A stretch of 64,000 bases of DNA from Schizophyllum amplum (Eukaryota; Basidiomycota; Agaricomycetes; Agaricales; Schizophyllaceae), in the NCBI GenBank assembly GCA_007026445.1, contig VDMD01000006.1:806001-870000 (forward strand). Direction: 5' to 3'. Both the position numbers and the translations under genes were made by a program. Below the pieces are notes generated by a model. The model had not been told where the DNA came from, did not search any database, and was given only the letters and a program-made list of their open reading frames with translations. How positions within the stretch are numbered: position 1 is the first letter of the stretch; each line of letters opens with the position of its first letter. Shown in pieces: positions 12,017 through 23,610 of the stretch.

Positions 12017-15000
12017 ATGGCCTGTCTCTCGCCGGCGTCGTATCTCTTCTGGGCCGTCTGCTCCGTGCTCTTCGAGGTCTTCCTCGTCTACCATCTCTGG
12101 TCCTTCGACCGCTTCAAGTGCCTCAGGTACGCATACCGTACGCTCACTGCACGCAAGCGCTAACGCCGCCCAACACAGATGGAACAGCAGCAGCAGCAGC
12201 CAATCCGGCGCCTTCAAGCGCGTCATGACCGTACGCGCCTCCTACATAACCCTCCCTGCCTTCCCCCCCACACTCATGCCGTCCCCCAGTACTCCTACCT
12301 CATCAGCATACCACTCCTCATGGTCTTCTCCGTTGGCTTTGCTGTGATCAAGTACCAGGAGGGCTACACCGAAATCCCCATCTATGGCAGTGCGTGTCCC
12401 GCACCCATCTATCTTCTCCTTGCACTCACCCCACCACCACCCCTAGTCATCCCCAAGCCATACCCGCTATGGACGCAGGAGCATCAGGACGCCGTGCTCC
12501 CGCTCATGATCGTCTTCTCCTTCGCCTTCAGCTTCGAGATGGTCACCCACCTTGAAGGTGCGTAGCAGTATCGCGTCATTCTGTCCCGTCCTGACCTTGG
12601 CGCACACGCTTTCTCCCATCGCACGCTGTTTCTTTTCCGTCGCACGCTGTTTTCCTCGCCCCGAACGCTGTTTTCCTCGCGCCGAACACTGTTTTCCTCG
12701 CGCCAAATCCTCACGCTTCGAACTCGCCTTGTTCCCTTCCCCCTCTATCCACACCTCGCGATCAGAGCTCTGCTTCTGGCTCTACCTCGTCAACTCGGGC
12801 GCCTCCCAGCGCGATTGGTTCAAGGTGCGTCACAGGAGCGATATACATACCCCCATCCGTCGTTTATACCATACCCCTATACGCTACTTATATACACCCA
12901 TACGCCATCTCCGATCTGGTCGGCATCAACGGCCACTGCTCTACCATTGCCGCTACTCTTCTTTCCACTTGCCATTCTTCCGGCCGTCCCTGACTCTTCC
13001 TCTCACGCAACTGGCCATCGATTCATTTCCTGTCCCCATTATACCTCAGCTCACTGCGATGCCACCCACTCTGCCACCTCTCTCAATATGCCACCTAACT
13101 GACGACCCCCCTCCCAGTCCCCCTACTTCAAATACTGGGCCGTCGGATCCGCCGTCGCGCTCATCTCCATGCCCCTCATCTGCGCATTCACAAGGCATGA
13201 TGTGCTTCAGGTATGTGCGCTTCTCTGCTCGATCGGCTTCTCCACCTGCGCGCACTTCTCCCAGCTACATACCTTGAGCCGCTCTCTCAACTCTCACCTC
13301 GGCCCCTGTCACGACACTCGGCCCCTGCCACGACACCCCCTCTCACAATTCCCGCCCCCCTCTCACAATCCCCTCCTCCCTCTCACCGCAATACTCACCC
13401 TCCCCTTCTGCAGAACGAAGCCATCACATTCCTCGCCGGCGCCATTGGCAACCTGCTCGTCACCATCGGGTTCGCGCCCGTCCTCGCGCGCTTCCCAAAG
13501 TTTTTGGATGCATTGGTGCGTGTTACTTCGATGGGCTGTCGGCCGGCTACATATACTATCGATCTTGATGCCGCTTCAATTTACTGTACCATTTTCGATT
13601 TAACGTGTCGTTTCGGTTTATCGCACCGGTTCGATTTACCGTGCCGTTTCAATACCTACCGGTTCGATATACCGTGTCCTTCCAACTTACCATGTCCTCC
13701 CAACCTACTCTACATCCCGCATCATACCCTACATCCCGCATCACAACAACGTCCTAACAACCCCTCCCAGAAAACCGACGGCGTCGACCAGGCGACGATC
13801 GTACGGCTCACCAAGTTCCACGAGATGCATGTGAGTGTCGCTTATCGTCTACTCGTTTATTTTCCAGCGTCTACTGGTTGACTGCCAGCATCCATGTCTA
13901 CTGCCAGCATCCATGTCTACTGCCAGCATCCATGTCTACTGCCAGCATCCATGTCTACTGCTAGCATCTACACGTCTACCCCCAGCGCCAACGATTCACC
14001 CGTATATCCGTGCCATGTCCTAACCTTGCTCACTTCCGCCTCTCCTGACCTTGCTCATTCCTGAATCTCCTAATCTTGCTCATTCCTGACTCTGCACGTC
14101 CTCCAACCCCGCGCACCTCGTACTCTGACCCGACGCACTTCGTACTCTGACCCTACGCGCCTCGTCCTCTGACCCTACTTACTCATCTCGTCCTCTAACC
14201 CTACTCACCTCATCCTCAGTGGATCCGCATCTTCTGCCGGATCATGTTCGTCGCGCCCATCATCGCGCTCGGCGCAGACGGTCTACAGGGGCGGCCCAAC
14301 CTGTGGGGTCGCATGGTTGTCGTAGGTAAGTGGATAAAAGCCTCTGCGGTCGGTTTATGCACTCGCCCTACCTGCGTACATTTTCATCTTCTCTCCCACT
14401 TTCGTCGTCGAGCACCGTCCTCGTTTATCATAATCGCACCCTCCTCCTCGTCCATTGTCCTCGTTGCTGACAGCAATCCTTGTAGATCTTCTCTCAACGC
14501 TGTCCGCATTCGGATGCATGATCTCAAGTGCGATTACTCTAGTGGTACGCCAAACTACCTGCATGTCTCCCGCCTAGTCACTCACGACCCGCCGCCCCAG
14601 ATCTTCTTCCCTCGCTCCATCGACGGCGAAGTCCGCGTCAAAGACGCCGCCCGCATCCGCCGCGCAGAAGCAAGGGTCAGCTCCTCCCTCCCTCTCCCCA
14701 CACCTATATCCCCTCACTAACGCCCCTCCCCCCTTCTCTCCCAGCCCCGCGACTCCCCCATCAGCGACCTCAAGCGCCTCCTCCCCGACTTCAGCGACGC
14801 CAAGCGCCTCCTCCCCCGACACGGCACCGCGTCCCCCCGGCGCACCGCCTCCTTCGACCTCGAGGTCCAAAAGGGCGTCCTCGCCGAAGAGCTCCCCGCC
14901 TTCCCCGTCTCGCGCGCCTTCGCCGTCGGCGCGCCCGGCAGCGGTGAGCCGCGTGGATGGGCCGAGCCCCCGCCCGCGTGGACCAGCTCGCCCTCACCGC

Positions 15001-15536
15001 CGCCGCCGCCTATGCAGCACTGGGACACGTCGCGGTTGTCGCCCGTGCCGCCGTCGCCCTCGCCGTCTGCGATCACTGTGACGCGCGCGGGCGACCTGCC
15101 CATCACCACCGTCGTGCCCGCGTCGCCTGCGCCAAGTAGCGCACCGCTGACGCCGTTGCGGCGGCAGTCTGTGCGAGATGAGTTCGGTGAGTGCTCTCGG
15201 GATCTGCCTATCCTTGCCTAGTGCTCATCTCAATGACCCCTGCTCATCTCAATCACCCCAACTCAGGTGGCGTCATGCGCATCGGCAGCTTCTCGTCCGC
15301 ATCGACAGCAGTATCAAGCTCGCACAACACCCTCGGCGCGCTCACCGAGCACAACCTGAGCGCACACAACCGCTCGCTCGTCAATCCCGCCGTACACAAC
15401 TTCACCAGTCCCATCGGTGAGCTCCCCACTCTTGTCTTGAGAAAGCACAGTATACTTACATCGCCGTTGTAGACGTCGTGCAATATCATGGCGCGGGCCA
15501 GTCTAATGCATCGCGGTTCACGTTTACAAGACGATG
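12017..15536 (+). CDS. Multi-pass membrane protein with disordered C-terminal tail
   Basis: I do not recognise the family. The gene starts at ATG 12017 (MACLSPASYLFWAVC) and ends at TGA 15534-15536, with about a dozen exons. About seven hydrophobic segments can be read, among them YLISIPLLMVFSVGFAVI, LPLMIVFSFAFSF, YWAVGSAVALISMPLICAF, ITFLAGAIGNLLVTIGFAPV, IFCRIMFVAPIIAL and LLSTLSAFGCMISSAITL. A cytosolic tail rich in Pro/Ser and in basic repeats (DLKRLLPDFSDAKRLLPRH) follows. The layout resembles fungal seven-helix proteins, but I see no diagnostic receptor motif. Introns are unusually long and carry minisatellites (12621-12704, 13882-13978). The tail SRFTFTRR ends the protein. Exon limits in the middle are approximate. 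Confidence 0.7.
12621..12704. repeat. Intronic minisatellite, four 21-base units
   Basis: Four units resembling GCACGCTGTTTTCCTCGCC lie in the intron between the HLEG and ELCFW coding blocks of the membrane protein gene. The last three units differ by only a few bases. Confidence 0.75.
13882..13978. repeat. Intronic minisatellite, 19-base units
   Basis: Four identical copies of CTGCCAGCATCCATGTCTA (13882-13957) are followed by one degenerate copy. They lie in a 389-base intron (13831-14219) whose remainder is a degenerate pyrimidine-rich repeat based on CTCGTCCTCTGACCCTACT. Confidence 0.85.
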
Positions 15537-16212
15537 AGGACAAATGGCTGATGAGGACGGCTGCTGAAGAGGACGACTGCCGATGCGCACGACCGCCGAT
15601 GTCCATGACTGTTGTTGCCCTCGTCTATTGTGATTTGTGTCTGTTGTTATCCGGAGTGTGCGATTTAGCGGTACGACGACCGGGATGAATGTATCCTAAC
15701 CCCCATCATTCGTTTATACCTGCGGAACGGTCTCCTCGCTATGGGGAACGGCTTCCTCTGCAGAACGGCCTCCTGTTTGCAGAACGGTCTGCTCGCTTTG
15801 CGGAACGGTCACCTCGCTTTGCGGGACGGTCCCCTCGCTGCCTACCTACTTACATACTTACTGTATATCCCGCGGCCTCCCCCTGCACTACCTATCTACA
15901 TATTTATTGTGGGGCGGCGGTGTATTATCTGTCTAGCATCACGAGCTTTGGAATAAAGGAAGGAGTTGCTCTTTGGAATCGACGGCGTCGCGCGAATAGA
16001 GAGTTGACGTGACGTTCCGCTGGTCGTTGGCAATGAAGAAAGTTGACGATTCCCAGACGACCGACCCGTCTTCGTCGTTGGACGTTATACAGCAAACTGA
16101 TTCAAGAGGACTGAACTGATCTCATCTCAACTGATCTTGCCAGTGGTATTTACATTGCAGGTTTGTACCTCTACTGCTGCTACAAGTGACACGCAGACGT
16201 CGTCACTACCCC
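15537..16212. other. Convergent intergenic region with a 20-base repeat array
   Basis: This lies between the stop codons of the membrane protein and OLA1 genes. It contains the repeat array at 15722-15840 and otherwise nothing recognisable. Confidence 0.5.
15722..15840. repeat. Degenerate tandem array, six units of about 20 bases
   Basis: Six units resembling GGAACGGTCTCCTCGCTTTGC lie about 190 bases after the stop of the membrane protein gene, possibly in its 3' untranslated region. Confidence 0.75.
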
Positions 16213-17913
16213 CTATGCGCCCGACTTCCAGTACGCAATGTCACCATCCACCATCTCGTACGGCTTGCCCTGCTGACGAAGCTTGCCCGCGGCCTTTACC
16301 GCCGCCTCGCTCCCGTGCTCGCGCAAGTCCTCATACGACATGATCTCACCACACACGAACTTGTTCTCAAAGTCCGAGTGGATGACACCGGCCGCCTGTG
16401 GCGCCTTCGTGCCCTCCCGGATCGTCCACGCGCGCACCTCCTGGGGTCCGCAAGTGAAGTAGCGGATGAGCTGCAAGGACAGTGAGCACACGCACACACA
16501 GACGATATGAACGCAAGATACTAACCTTCAAGCTGCTGTAGCCGGCCTTGGTGATCTTGCCGAGAGCGCTCTCGCAGCCCGCATCCTTCTGCGCCTGCTC
16601 GCGATCCTCCTCAGGCATAAGGCTGAGACGCTCCTCGAATGCGACAGAAAAGGGAATCAAAGGGTCGCCCGTGTTGTGCTCGTCGATCCAGCCCTTGATC
16701 TTGGCGAGCCACTTGTTCTTCTTCCGGGCGTAGTCCTTCTCCGACAGGTTGACGAGATACGTGACCGGCTTCGCCGTCAGCAGCTGCAGGCCGTTCACGA
16801 CGTCGATCTGGAGAGGAGCGTCAGAAATGTGGTCGTCGTCGAAAGTGAGGGGATGGGTCAGATAAAACAATTGTTCTCATGCGACATATTGGGGCGTTAC
16901 TCCCGTCTCGATGAGCTGAGTTTATAGCGCTTATGCGCCCTCATCATTCAAAGGGAAAAGGAAACCGACACACACCTCCTTGTTTCCCCAGTCAGCCTTC
17001 CGGACATCCTTGTTGTCGACGGTGAGCGTCTTCAAGACCTTTTCGACAGTCGCCTGCATCGAGGTCAGCGAGCACAACACATGGGCAAGTACGCCACATA
17101 CAATCTCTTCCTTCCTGGCCTTGTCCGCCAAGCTGTTGTTGCCCAAGGCGCGCGATGTCTTCTTCAAGCTGTCGAGACTCTTCTCGACCCACTCGATGTC
17201 CTTGAGCCGCAGTTCGGTCTGGATGATCTCCATGTCCCGAAGGGGGTCGACGTCGCCCTCGACGTGCGTGACTTCCGCGTCGTCGAAAGCGCGTACGACC
17301 TGGAAGATACCATCGACCGCACGAACATGGGACAAGAAGCTGTTGCCGAGACCCGCTCCAGTCGAGGCACCCTGTCGAGTGATGTCAGCTCATAGCGTCT
17401 ACAAACCAAGAACTACACGTACCGCTGTCAGACCGGCGATATCCAGGCAGGTGAGGAAGGCAGGAACCCTGTTTGACGGCTTGTACACTTCGCAAAGCCA
17501 GTCGAACCGTGGATCGGGGACAGGGATACGGGCTTCCTAGACAACGTCAGGACGGTGATGGGCAAAGGGTACTAACGACTGACCTCAGGGTTGATCGTCG
17601 CATATGGGAAGTTGGCGGCCTTGCCCAAGTCTTAGGGAAATCTTCAGTCTCGAGCAACATGGCTACAAGGCTGCGCATACCTGACGGCAACGTCCAGTCA
17701 GCGCACGATCTGCGCGATCAAGACACTATCCCACCTGTGTTGGTCAGAGCGTTGAAGAACGTCGACTTTCCGACGTTGGGGAGACCTGTGTGGGCGTTGA
17801 GTGAATATCTGGGCAGTCGACGCGAACGACGAACCGACGATGCCGACTTTGAGGTTGTTGCTTGGCCGGCCAAGGATGTTCTTCTTCTCGACGACGGCTT
17901 TCTTGGGCGGCAT
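16213..17913 (-). CDS. OLA1: Obg-like ATPase 1 (YchF/OLA1)
   Basis: The product is a YchF-family P-loop NTPase. It starts [17 protein letters not shown] at 17913 and ends [11 protein letters not shown] at 16213, close to the usual 390-400 residues. Visible motifs are the P-loop region ([17 protein letters not shown]), the [11 protein letters not shown] switch region, CLDIAGLT for the Walker B/G3 site, and NLSEKD in place of the NKxD guanine-specificity motif, which is why these proteins prefer ATP. A central coiled-coil helical domain (residues about 140-250) and a C-terminal TGS-like domain ([11 protein letters not shown]) follow. The protein binds ribosomes and is cytosolic. At least eight exons are visible; the intron after ACCAACACAG is about 100 bases, longer than usual here. 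Confidence 0.93.
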
Positions 17914-18546
17914 TTTCTTCTTCTTCGCGAATAATGCAGCGGTGGTGGAGAAGGAAAGAGAGGTGTTGGGGGAAAAGAGCGCTCCGATCTGGCGCCTGCA
18001 GCCCAAAAATCGATCAATCTGGATCATGTGGCCTGGATGAGAAAAGGAAAGTCGAGGATGCCGGAAATTTTACCGGAAAATGGTGCTTTATACCGCCGGA
18101 CCGGCCCGAGACTGGACCTCCGACCCACAACTGTTCATCACAAGTTCATCTGATGGACGGCTCTGCAACGTTACGTAGAAAGAACGCGCAGGCCGTTGGG
18201 CTCGAGTCTGGCTACACTTCGCATGTGCACGCAGCAGAATCTCTCTGCCTTCTGTACTGCCTGCTGAGATGAGACCGACTCGGACTTCTTTCAAGTTCGC
18301 CGGTCTTGACTCACGTCGAACCCGAACAGCTTCAACTTGCCCCGTGTCAAGCGTGCCATATACCTATACGATATCGAGCTCGTCCGAAGACACCCGTACA
18401 AGTTGCTTCTCGGCCAAAGGTTCTGTATAAAGAGCGAAAGGTTTATAGAACTGTGTTACTATCCGTTCGTCCAGACCTGCAGCCCAAACTGAGTTTCCAA
18501 ACCTCGTTGACCTCCCTTCTAAAGCGCACAACATGCAATATCTCCT
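17914..18546. other. Intergenic region upstream of OLA1
   Basis: This gap holds the OLA1 promoter and the 3' flank of the secreted protein gene. No frame is convincing on either strand. Confidence 0.4.
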
Positions 18547-19435
18547 CTAGACTCCGATAACGACCGCGGTCGACTCCGGCATGGAAGAGGATCCGGTCTC
18601 CGACATTGTCGTCGTAAACGCGGACTCGGTCATCGATCCAGAATCCGGCGTCGCGGTAACATGGGCGAGGAAGGGGGAGCTGTCGGCGCGGCTACCGTCT
18701 ATATAGGACAATGAGATAGATAATGGCCCGTGCAAGGAAATACCTACCACTCGGCATGGACCCACCGCTGGGCGCGGGCTCCTCACCCGACATAGACATG
18801 CGGAGCATGGTGTCTGCATTGGTGCCATTTATGTCGATGATACGGTGGTTGCGATCGTTCCTACGAAGCACGCAGACCTAGTGTATGTCGTCAGCACAAC
18901 CTACTCGAGTCAAAAGGGCATATATGCGTACATTCTGCTGGCTCTCATCGAGATCTTCCATCGTGTCGCAGTTCATGGCCCTGAACGCGTCGCACATCTG
19001 CCGCAAAGTATCAACCATTGGAGCATGGGCGAAAATGGTGAAATGGGTTAACCTGCTGGCGTTGCTGGGGAGTGAAGCGATCGCGCATGGCGGCATCCAT
19101 TGTCGCGATAGGCCCATAACCACTCGGAAGTGCATCGCCAGGGCATGCTTCTCCATCGATGGCCACCGGTATAGGGCGCAACACACCATCCGTACTGCAT
19201 CCGTCATTCAGAATATGAGAGGTGGGCGTGCCATCGGCGACATACCAGATATAAGTTCTGTCCAGGTCGTTCATGTCACCAACACCGCCGACATCTAAGG
19301 TCGCCTGGCGTCAACAAAAACGCCGCGGAAGATGTAGGAGGACAGCGGACATTTGGTCGAGCACGCAGGCGCGCCAAGAACTGAGGTCACATTGAGTGCG
19401 ATGATATAAAGAGCGAAGGTCTTGAGGCTGAACAT
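18547..19435 (-). CDS. Secreted protein with Ser/Thr-rich C-terminus
   Basis: Five exons with consistent phase (19435-19351, 19294-19053, 18997-18932, 18877-18748, 18698-18547) encode 224 residues. A signal peptide (MFSLKTFALYIIALNVTSVLG) is followed by a compact region with several cysteines (ILNDGCSTDG, DGEACPGD, QMCDAFRAMNCDT). A strand-like segment (NDRNHRIIDINGT) and a Ser/Thr/Glu-rich tail (SMTESAFTTTMSETGSSSM) come next. All four introns are 49-56 bases. I do not recognise the family; it is probably an extracellular protein, and the tail may carry O-glycans. The final VVIGV is too short for a GPI tail. The first intron has a weak donor (GTCCGC), so that junction is the least certain. 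Confidence 0.6.
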
Positions 19436-20250
19436 CTAGGAGACAATCGCAGTCAGTGATGACCATTCAATACAGTAAAAGTGAAAATCACCTTGACGAA
19501 AAAGAGCGGACTGCCGAGTGGGCGTGACGGATAGGCTGGAACAGCGCGAGGGTCAGTCGCTGAGCATACCGCTGAAGAAAAGCACGCCGCTGAAGAAAAG
19601 CGAACCGCCATAGAACAGCACGCCGCTAAAGGAAAGCATGCCGCTCAAGAAAAGCCAGCCGCTCAAGAAAAGCACGCCGTCGAAGGAAAGCAAGCCGCCA
19701 CAGAAAAGCACGCTACCGCAGGAAAGCAAGCCGCCACAGGAAGACACGCCGCCGAAGAAAACGACGCCTGCTTACAATGTGAAAACGGGAAAGAGGAAGA
19801 TGGGAACAAGAAGAAACGAAGAATCTCCGACTCGACGCCGTCGATATATATCCTCTCCTCAGTCCCGTTCCGGCCTGTCAAAAGTCAGAATACAGAACAG
19901 CAGACGTCAAAGACAGTTGTGCTTCCGTCAATGTCACACCGCTTGGTTCCGAAGTCAACAGTCAGGTGACCGTGGCGCAGGCCCGTCAGTGTACTGCGCT
20001 GCTGAAACTTAAAGACGACTGACTCAAACGGACGAGCTCAGAAGAATTCTCCGAGTTAAATATTTCTTCGGTGCAAGGTATTACTGTACACGCACTTTCT
20101 TTAAAAATTATCAGCCTCAAGCAAATACAAGCACTCACCTCGCAAGGCACGAACAACGTAGTGCGGCGCAGTGGTGCAACGACAGAAGCACGTAGCATAG
20201 CTCGGAAATGTTGGACTTGGATTGTGCGATCTTGTTCATTCTTCGGACAT
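19436..20250. other. Intergenic region with an 18-base coding-type repeat
   Basis: This lies between the secreted protein gene and the end of the decarboxylase gene. The notable content is the repeat at 19560-19760 with an open plus-strand frame (separate entry). No other gene is supported. Confidence 0.4.
19535..19981 (+). CDS. Possible repeat-protein exon with HAAEEK-type units
   Basis: After a perfect acceptor-like GATAG at about 19530-19534, a plus-strand frame stays open to a TGA near 19980 although it has no ATG. It encodes about eleven six-residue units such as HTAEEK, HAAEEK, HAAKGK, HAAQEK, HAVEGK and QAATEK. A short Cys pair (CLQCENGKEED) and a basic patch (NKKKRRIS) follow. The composition fits an alanine-rich helical or coiled-coil repeat with a nuclear signal. 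A second plus frame starting MPLKKSQPLKKSTPS is also partly open, as expected for an 18-base repeat, so the coding frame is uncertain and no first exon is identified. Confidence 0.3.
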
Positions 20251-22344
20251 TCAGATATCCAGCTCTTTCGCCACTGCCGTCGCCTCCTCTTCTATGATCG
20301 CAAATGCACGACGAACGTGCTCCTCCTGGCAAAAAGAACTATTAGAACGACCACAATAACCAGTACGTCTTCGCCGCGAGGGATGAAGATGATGATGCGC
20401 GCACCTGAGTCCGAGACGCACCGATAGCGATGCGCAAGCAAAATACGCCATTCAGTAGCGTCTGAGTGAGATACAAATCCCCACGACGGCGCTCCAAGCG
20501 CTCCCACAACGCACGAGTGAGCACGTTGGGCGTCTTGCTCTCCGCGACACCGCCAGACGCCGCGATGGTGACAGCCTTGTCAGCCGCGCTCGAGACCGAT
20601 GGCTCTTCAACGACCGACTTGGCCTCCTCCGTCCATCCAGGGACCATACGGAACACAGTTAAAGCGAGGGAAGGTGGTGCAGCGAGACGAAGATAGGGGG
20701 ACTTCTCGACTAGGTTGACGAACACGTTGTTCTGAGCAATACCCTACCGACATGTTCAGTGCGTTCATAGGGGTAGCTCAACATACGCGTTCGTACCTTC
20801 CGTATATGCGCCCGGAAGCCTTCCACGCCGAACGAGCGAAGCACAAACCAGAGCTTCAGCGAACGGAAGCGACGCCCAAGGGCCAGGTGCCAGTTACGGA
20901 AATCGGTTACCGTGCCTAGTAAGCGTAGGTGAAGTAAGCGTGAGCGTTTCCGGAGAGATCTCTTCAGTACACACCAGCATCACCCTCCTTTGTACGCAGA
21001 AACTCAGGTGTCACGTCAAGCGCACGCGTCAGCGCCAACCGGTCGCGCACCCAAAGGGTGCTGCAGTCGAAGTTCACCAGACCCCACTGCGCGACTGATC
21101 AATATGCGTGGCCCCAAAAGAGTAAAGGACGACGGAACACTCGCCTTGTGGAAATTGGTGCAGAAGGAATACGCGACGGCATTTACTTCGTCTAGGAGAA
21201 GCTGGGCGCGCAATTCGGGGCAGGAAAGCGCGACACCAGCCCAGGCGGCGTCGACGTGCAGCCAAATGTCAGGATGCTCGCGGACTGTATGATCTGCTGT
21301 TAGCACGCTGTGCACTCTGCAACCTTACCGCTAAAGATACGATGTTGGCGAGACTAGACTCAATCTACGCACCGACTTCTCGAATTTCGCTCAGGTTGTC
21401 GACCGCTCCGGAAGAAGTAGTACCTATAGTGGCAACTGGAAGCGGCTCAATACTTGCAGCAGAAAATCCTGTATGCCTGACGCACTGATGAAGAAGGGCC
21501 GACGGCCTTTGCCAGTCTCCTCGGCAATGGCCTTTCTAAGTTGGCTGCCTCGAAGTGCATATGCATCTTCCGGGCCGACCTCGATGGCCCGCACCGCGAG
21601 TCCGAGCACGCGGCCGGCCTTGAGAGCAAGCGAATGCGTCTGCGTGGTACATATAATGACGAGGTCTTCCAGCCGCACCCCTTGATGCGCATCCATAAAT
21701 GTGTTCCGAGCCGCCACGGCGGCGATGAGAGCAGATTCTGAGGCCGTGGTCTAAACTTGGTGAGCGAAGGTGCTAAACCTCGAGCGGAGGGCTGTACCTG
21801 TAGGCAGCCACCCCCGGCCCGTCCGCTGTTCATGAACGCAGCGTCAAGACCAAACAGCTGGGCAGCCCAGTCCATGACGATGACTTCGAGCTCCGTGCAC
21901 GCAGGGCTGCAAATCCACTTATTGATTATTAGCAGACCTTCTGCAAACATTAGGACACAACTAGAGTGATAGAGCGTACATTGAAGCCTGGGTTAGACAC
22001 AGCGGAGGTGTAGAGATCCGCGATAATACCCTCAAACGTGCACGCGGTGGGAAAGTACGCGAAGAAAGACGGATGCGACCAGTGCGTGAGACCCGGAACG
22101 ATGCATCGCTGGTAATCCGCAGCGATGTCCTCGAACTTCTCTCCCTCTTGCGGCGGAGCTTGCGGGATTAGCTTTGCAAGGTAGCCCGGTTCGACTTGCG
22201 CCACCACCGGTTTTTCCTCCAGAGAATAAAAGTAGTCGCATATCTGGTCTATGGCGGCATAGCCAGCCTTGCGAAATCTACAGGATCGGCATGAGTGAGA
22301 CCTGGAGCACGGGAAATAACCTACTCTTCAATGTCCATGGACAT
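20251..22344 (-). CDS. Aromatic-L-amino-acid decarboxylase (PLP group II)
   Basis: A pyridoxal-phosphate decarboxylase of the tryptophan/DOPA/tyrosine decarboxylase family. It starts [17 protein letters not shown] at 22344 in a good context, with an intron after seven codons. Conserved blocks appear in order: [36 protein letters not shown] (the Asp-Ala pair that contacts the cofactor ring), and [13 protein letters not shown] with the Schiff-base lysine. Then come [19 protein letters not shown] and a C-terminal [18 protein letters not shown] block. It should make an aromatic amine such as tryptamine in the cytosol; the substrate cannot be read from sequence. About 45 extra residues ([20 protein letters not shown] region) precede the final domain. 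The intron right after the catalytic lysine codon uses a GC donor (21144-21087). A transposon-like element lies about 100 bases upstream of the start. Confidence 0.92.
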
Positions 22345-22445
22345 GGCGGAAGGCAAGAAATGATACTGCTGCACTTGCAAAGACGAACATGGACGGAAAG
22401 GGCCAGGCCCCTATATATGGCCAGAGGCACGCCGATGATCGATTA

Positions 22446-23021
22446 CTGTACCGGCATGACCGCATGTTCACATAACGCGTAACGGGGACCTCTGAACTGA
22501 ACCTAAGCCGGTTCCGTAACGCGTAACGGCGGGTTTTTTGAGACACCGCATGGCTTAAATAATCGCATTTTAGCTCAAAAATTCGTATTTTTTTGTTCAT
22601 TCGAGCGCTAAACACATTGTTTTGCTCTTCTCACTACAAGAGATATTCAATAACCTTCAGAGATTACTGCATGATTATCGAGAGCTTATCATGTCTAAGC
22701 CCACAATAAGGTCATATAGGTTATTGAGAAGTATAGAGAACTCTGGCAGTCCCGATTGGCTGAGGATTCTTTATGCCACTCAATAACCTTATCGGCTTTG
22801 TTCTAAGTCTTTATATCATTTTATCACAATAATCATGCAGTAAGGGCCGGAGATTATTGTATCTCTCTAGTAGTGTCTGAGTACGTTAGGCCCTCCAAAT
22901 ATGTCAATTTTTTGCTTTATAACGCGTTGGAAGGCCGGTCCGGGCCTCCGTGAACTACGTTCGGGAGTTGTTCACAGCGTAACGCGTAACGCCCAGTGAA
23001 CTTACGGTCATGCCGGTACAG
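22446..23021. mobile_element. 576-base MITE-like element with TA target duplication
   Basis: The left end CTGTACCGGCATGACCG (22446-22462) is the exact reverse complement of the right end (23005-23021). Similarity extends to 26 bases with three mismatches through GTTCAC. Both ends are flanked by TA (22444-22445 and 23022-23023). The interior is AT-rich and unlike its surroundings. It holds three copies of a TAACGCGTAACG motif near the ends and a nested inverted pair of 15 bases (TTACTGCATGATTAT, 22664-22678 and 22829-22843). No transposase is encoded, so it is non-autonomous; the TA duplication suggests the Tc1/mariner superfamily. Confidence 0.85.
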
Positions 23022-23610
23022 TACTTCGGAGTTCGTCACTGCGTAGGTCCTCCAACAGCCTCCACTGCCCTCCGACCTCCAACCTCATCAAAATTTCAGC
23101 GGAAGGGGCGTGTGGGACTGCCTCGCCTTAACGAGATAAGCAGCTTGAATTGAGACCGAGCCCTGGAGGCGTCCGATATAAGTAAGTGGTCGCGGCAAAG
23201 TGAGTCACGTGCCCTGGTTGGTCGCGTCACGCTGTACATAGCGCAACAAAATCCAACGTTCAACATCGCAGCTCCCTCGACGCGCCATACATGCGCTTTG
23301 TACGTGAGCCTTGGAAGTTGGAAGTTGGTACAGGTCGATTTCTAGCGACGTACTCACCTAGGTTCGACCAAGAATCTTGGAGGGTATAGCTGTCCAAGTT
23401 CCTAATCAATGAAGCGTCAGAGTCAGGGGATAAATTATGGGCATCCGCAACGGTATAAGAAGATACACGCCGCCAACAGACCGTCGGGGCGATTGCACGA
23501 CGAATAGCATAAGCACAGATAAGTACGTAGGTGATGCAACAATGTCCGGTCCTGAACGTAGATTGTACAAAGGTCATTAGGGCTACGCAGCACGCTGAGG
23601 CGTCAGGAGA
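23022..23610. other. Intergenic region downstream of the MITE
   Basis: This lies between the element and the 3' end of the MARVEL-like gene. A 105-codon minus-strand frame with a real ATG (23577-23260) is present but shows no family resemblance and no splicing support. Confidence 0.35.

Noticed and set aside
13831..14219. CRISPR-like array (regular 19-base repeats)
   Set aside because: The repeats are directly adjacent without spacers and lie in a eukaryotic intron; it is a minisatellite.
23260..23577. 105-codon minus-strand frame with a genuine ATG
   Set aside because: Composition is irregular, no domain or splice support is visible, and it lies in the 3' flank of the MARVEL-like gene.
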